A DNA stretch of 64,000 nucleotides from Fibrobacter succinogenes (lineage in GTDB: Bacteria > Fibrobacterota > Fibrobacteria > Fibrobacterales > Fibrobacteraceae). Positions 62,451 to 64,000 of the stretch are shown here, piece after piece. The translations under genes were made by a program, and so were the position numbers. Location of the stretch: positions 1 to 64,000 of the forward strand of contig CACVQR010000010.1 in assembly GCA_902756345.1 (NCBI GenBank). Direction: 5' to 3'. The notes under the pieces are model-generated. The model ran no database searches and was not told the origin of the DNA. It worked only from the letters and a program-made list of their open reading frames with translations. Each line of letters begins with the position of its first letter. Positions within the stretch are counted from its first letter, which is position 1.

Positions 62451-64000
62451 CATTTTCTCCTTCAGACACCACAACGCAGTTCTTGCCGTTTTTCTTGGCT
62501 CTATAAAGAGCCTTGTCAACACGAACGATTGCGGCATCAGCGCTTTCGCCCTTCCGAAGTTCAATTACACCTGCACTCACGGAACGACGTCCAGCTTTTT
62601 CAAATGTAATATCATTGAAAGCGACTCGTACCCTATCAGCAAAATCTATAGCCGTTTTTAACGAAGAATCCTGCAAAAGCACCATGAATTCTTCGCCTCC
62701 CCAACGGCCAATAGGAGATTTTACATTCAGAACCACAGGAACAGGCTGTAAAGAGTCTCCACCATGAAGTTCGTATTCCTTTGCACACATGCCTTCAAAA
62801 TCAGTCATATTAAAGCCAGCCGCATCGACCCCGGATACTCCGGTTTCATCGGCAACTCTTCTCAAAAGACGGCTGATTTCTTGAATAACGTTATCACCTT
62901 CCTTGTGGCCCCAGGTATCGTTAATTTGTTTAAAATTGTCGATATCGAACATTACAAGGCAGGCAGTTCGTCCTGACGTCACGCACTGGGTAATTCGGCG
63001 TTGAATTTCGCCACGGTTAAACACCTCCGCCAAGGAATCCGTAATAGAGGTCAACTGCAGTTTCGCGTAAGTTTCGGCTTGCTCCTGTGCCGTCACATCG
63101 ATAAAAGTCGCCAGACGGTTAATCATGGAAACCTTGCCCGAAAAAGCCTCCTCGGGCATTTCGAAATCATAACGTTCCCCGCCCTTGCCTTCGCGCATTC
63201 CTGCAATCACAAGAGTCGCATTGTGCTGGTTCACGCAACAGCCCGTGCGCAAGAATTCGCTAGAGGAATAAAAACCCGAAGTAAACGCAATGCTCTGCAG
63301 CGGGAGCGTTTCACTACTGATTTCTTCTTTGCCCCAAAAGATTCGACGTACTACACAAGAAAACGCCTTGATTATTTCAGGGCTAAACACCCCTATATTA
63401 CGGCCGTCTTTTCGGACACTTGCAAGAATTGTCCACGGGTCGCCATAAGCAAGGCGCACCTTCACGCCTTCTTCGATATCCGACGACATGACTACGGAAC
63501 CATCTTCGTTACAGGCTACCGGAGCACGCATGATGTCAATTCCATTGCGCTTGTAGAACAACGGGAATTCCAGCGTGTTGTAAATGAAGTGTTCGTCATT
63601 CTGGATATTCAAATAGCGGTGATAGACTTCATAAGCGGGCTCGCCATTCAGTTCATACAGCACCGGCCCCTTCGCTTTTGTCACCACAAATTCACGGCCA
63701 AGGGGTTTCCAGCCAATCACATGGGTGGTATAGACAAAGAAGTCTTCGCCCCCCATCAAAAGGACTAGGACTCCCTTTCCTGAATACCCGCCCACATTCG
63801 AAAACACGCATGTTTCCGTACTTGTCAGACTCGGATTAATGGCGCCACCGCCAAAAATCGCAATCGAGGGGTCCACATCCTTGAACGCATCGCAAAACGG
63901 TGTCATGGAAACACCAAGAGTCGTCAGCTGCAGTTCAACCGCCTTCACCCACGGATTCGCCTTGATTTCTTCTTTAATACTGCCAACCACATCAACGGCA
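62443..64000 (-). CDS. FIST-domain diguanylate cyclase (5' end beyond window)
   Basis: At least 515 residues; the frame stays open to the right edge, and the FIST_N domain is clearly cut (only its later part, IFGGGAINPS and SGKGVLVLLMGG, is here), so ~100-150 residues are outside. Then FIST_C (to ~330; SETLPLQSIAFTSGFYSSSEFL) and a GGDEF domain (~340-510) with an active GGEEF and FDIDNFKQINDTWGH. FIST is a ligand-sensing domain, thought to bind small molecules such as amino acids, so this is a soluble sensor cyclase. A ~45-residue Gly/Asp-rich insert sits inside the GGDEF domain before GGEEF. Coupled with the PAS-EAL gene. Confidence 0.85.
   Translation of the reverse strand, partial: AVDVVGSIKEEIKANPWVKAVELQLTTLGVSMTPFCDAFKDVDPSIAIFGGGAINPSLTSTETCVFSNVGGYSGKGVLVLLMGGEDFFVYTTHVIGWKPLGREFVVTKAKGPVLYELNGEPAYEVYHRYLNIQNDEHFIYNTLEFPLFYKRNGIDIMRAPVACNEDGSVVMSSDIEEGVKVRLAYGDPWTILASVRKDGRNIGVFSPEIIKAFSCVVRRIFWGKEEISSETLPLQSIAFTSGFYSSSEFLRTGCCVNQHNATLVIAGMREGKGGERYDFEMPEEAFSGKVSMINRLATFIDVTAQEQAETYAKLQLTSITDSLAEVFNRGEIQRRITQCVTSGRTACLVMFDIDNFKQINDTWGHKEGDNVIQEISRLLRRVADETGVSGVDAAGFNMTDFEGMCAKEYELHGGDSLQPVPVVLNVKSPIGRWGGEEFMVLLQDSSLKTAIDFADRVRVAFNDITFEKAGRRSVSAGVIELRKGESADAAIVRVDKALYRAKKNGKNCVVVSEGENDG

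Overview
The window looks like a chromosomal segment from a Fibrobacter species (phylum Fibrobacterota, FCB group) or a very close relative. The main evidence is a lipoprotein carrying the 'Fibrobacter succinogenes major paralogous' (FISUMP) domain, a PorU-like C25 sortase of the type IX secretion system, many outer-membrane barrels and OmpA-type proteins typical of a Gram-negative cell envelope, futalosine-type menaquinone synthesis, and -10 promoter elements of the form TAnnTTTG, the pattern known from the related Bacteroidetes. Base composition and codon use look even across the window. I see no phage, integrase, insertion sequence, rRNA or CRISPR array.

Layout. 0.1-6.8 kb: a minus-strand run of lipoprotein, exported protein, PorU-like sortase and membrane protein. 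6.8-12.4 kb: a GGQ release-factor-like protein, a lamin-tail-domain lipoprotein, a receiver-like protein, the ribosomal GTPase TypA and a FISUMP lipoprotein. 12.5-18 kb: a ThiD-like kinase, a MgtC/DUF4010 membrane protein, and a thyA-folA-diguanylate cyclase run. 18-26.9 kb: an OmpA protein with a long cysteine-containing calcium-type repeat array, RadC, CvfB, a second OmpA protein, a porin-like barrel with YihY, a decayed two-gene toxin-antitoxin-like locus, and a small barrel. 27-34.2 kb: a UvrA2-like ABC ATPase, an epimerase pseudogene, an iron alcohol dehydrogenase, ArgJ, and greA-holA. 34.3-40.2 kb: the type IV pilus alignment operon pilMNOPQ with an unusual PilP. 40.3-44.2 kb: pyrR-pyrB-pyrC' followed by a membrane PilZ protein. 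44.3-51.4 kb: cyclophilin, tRNA-Ala(GGC), an M23 peptidase, MqnE, EttA and an Omp85-like barrel. 51.5-57.1 kb: HtpG, UppP, a DUF2334 deacetylase-like protein, PurC and a DUF4261-like protein. 57.1-64 kb: two glycosyltransferases and a coupled FIST-GGDEF / PAS-EAL cyclic-di-GMP pair, the first of which runs off the right edge.

How genes work together. The envelope theme dominates: pilus alignment complex, OmpA anchors, barrels, undecaprenyl phosphate recycling, glycosyltransferases and T9SS sortase. Cyclic-di-GMP turnover (two cyclases, one phosphodiesterase, one PilZ effector) sits beside the pilus genes. Pyrimidine and folate/thymidylate synthesis form two nucleotide-supply operons.

The most notable non-gene signals are: (1) a set of promoters with TAnnTTTG lying only 4-7 bases before start codons, which implies many leaderless mRNAs; (2) at least five families of short, internally repetitive, hairpin-forming elements scattered between genes, one copy of which is read in frame inside a UvrA-like gene; (3) two loci in which the middle of a gene is missing. 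Three entries (pilM, the 7TM diguanylate cyclase and the GT28-like protein) begin with TTG, supported by Shine-Dalgarno position or overlap.
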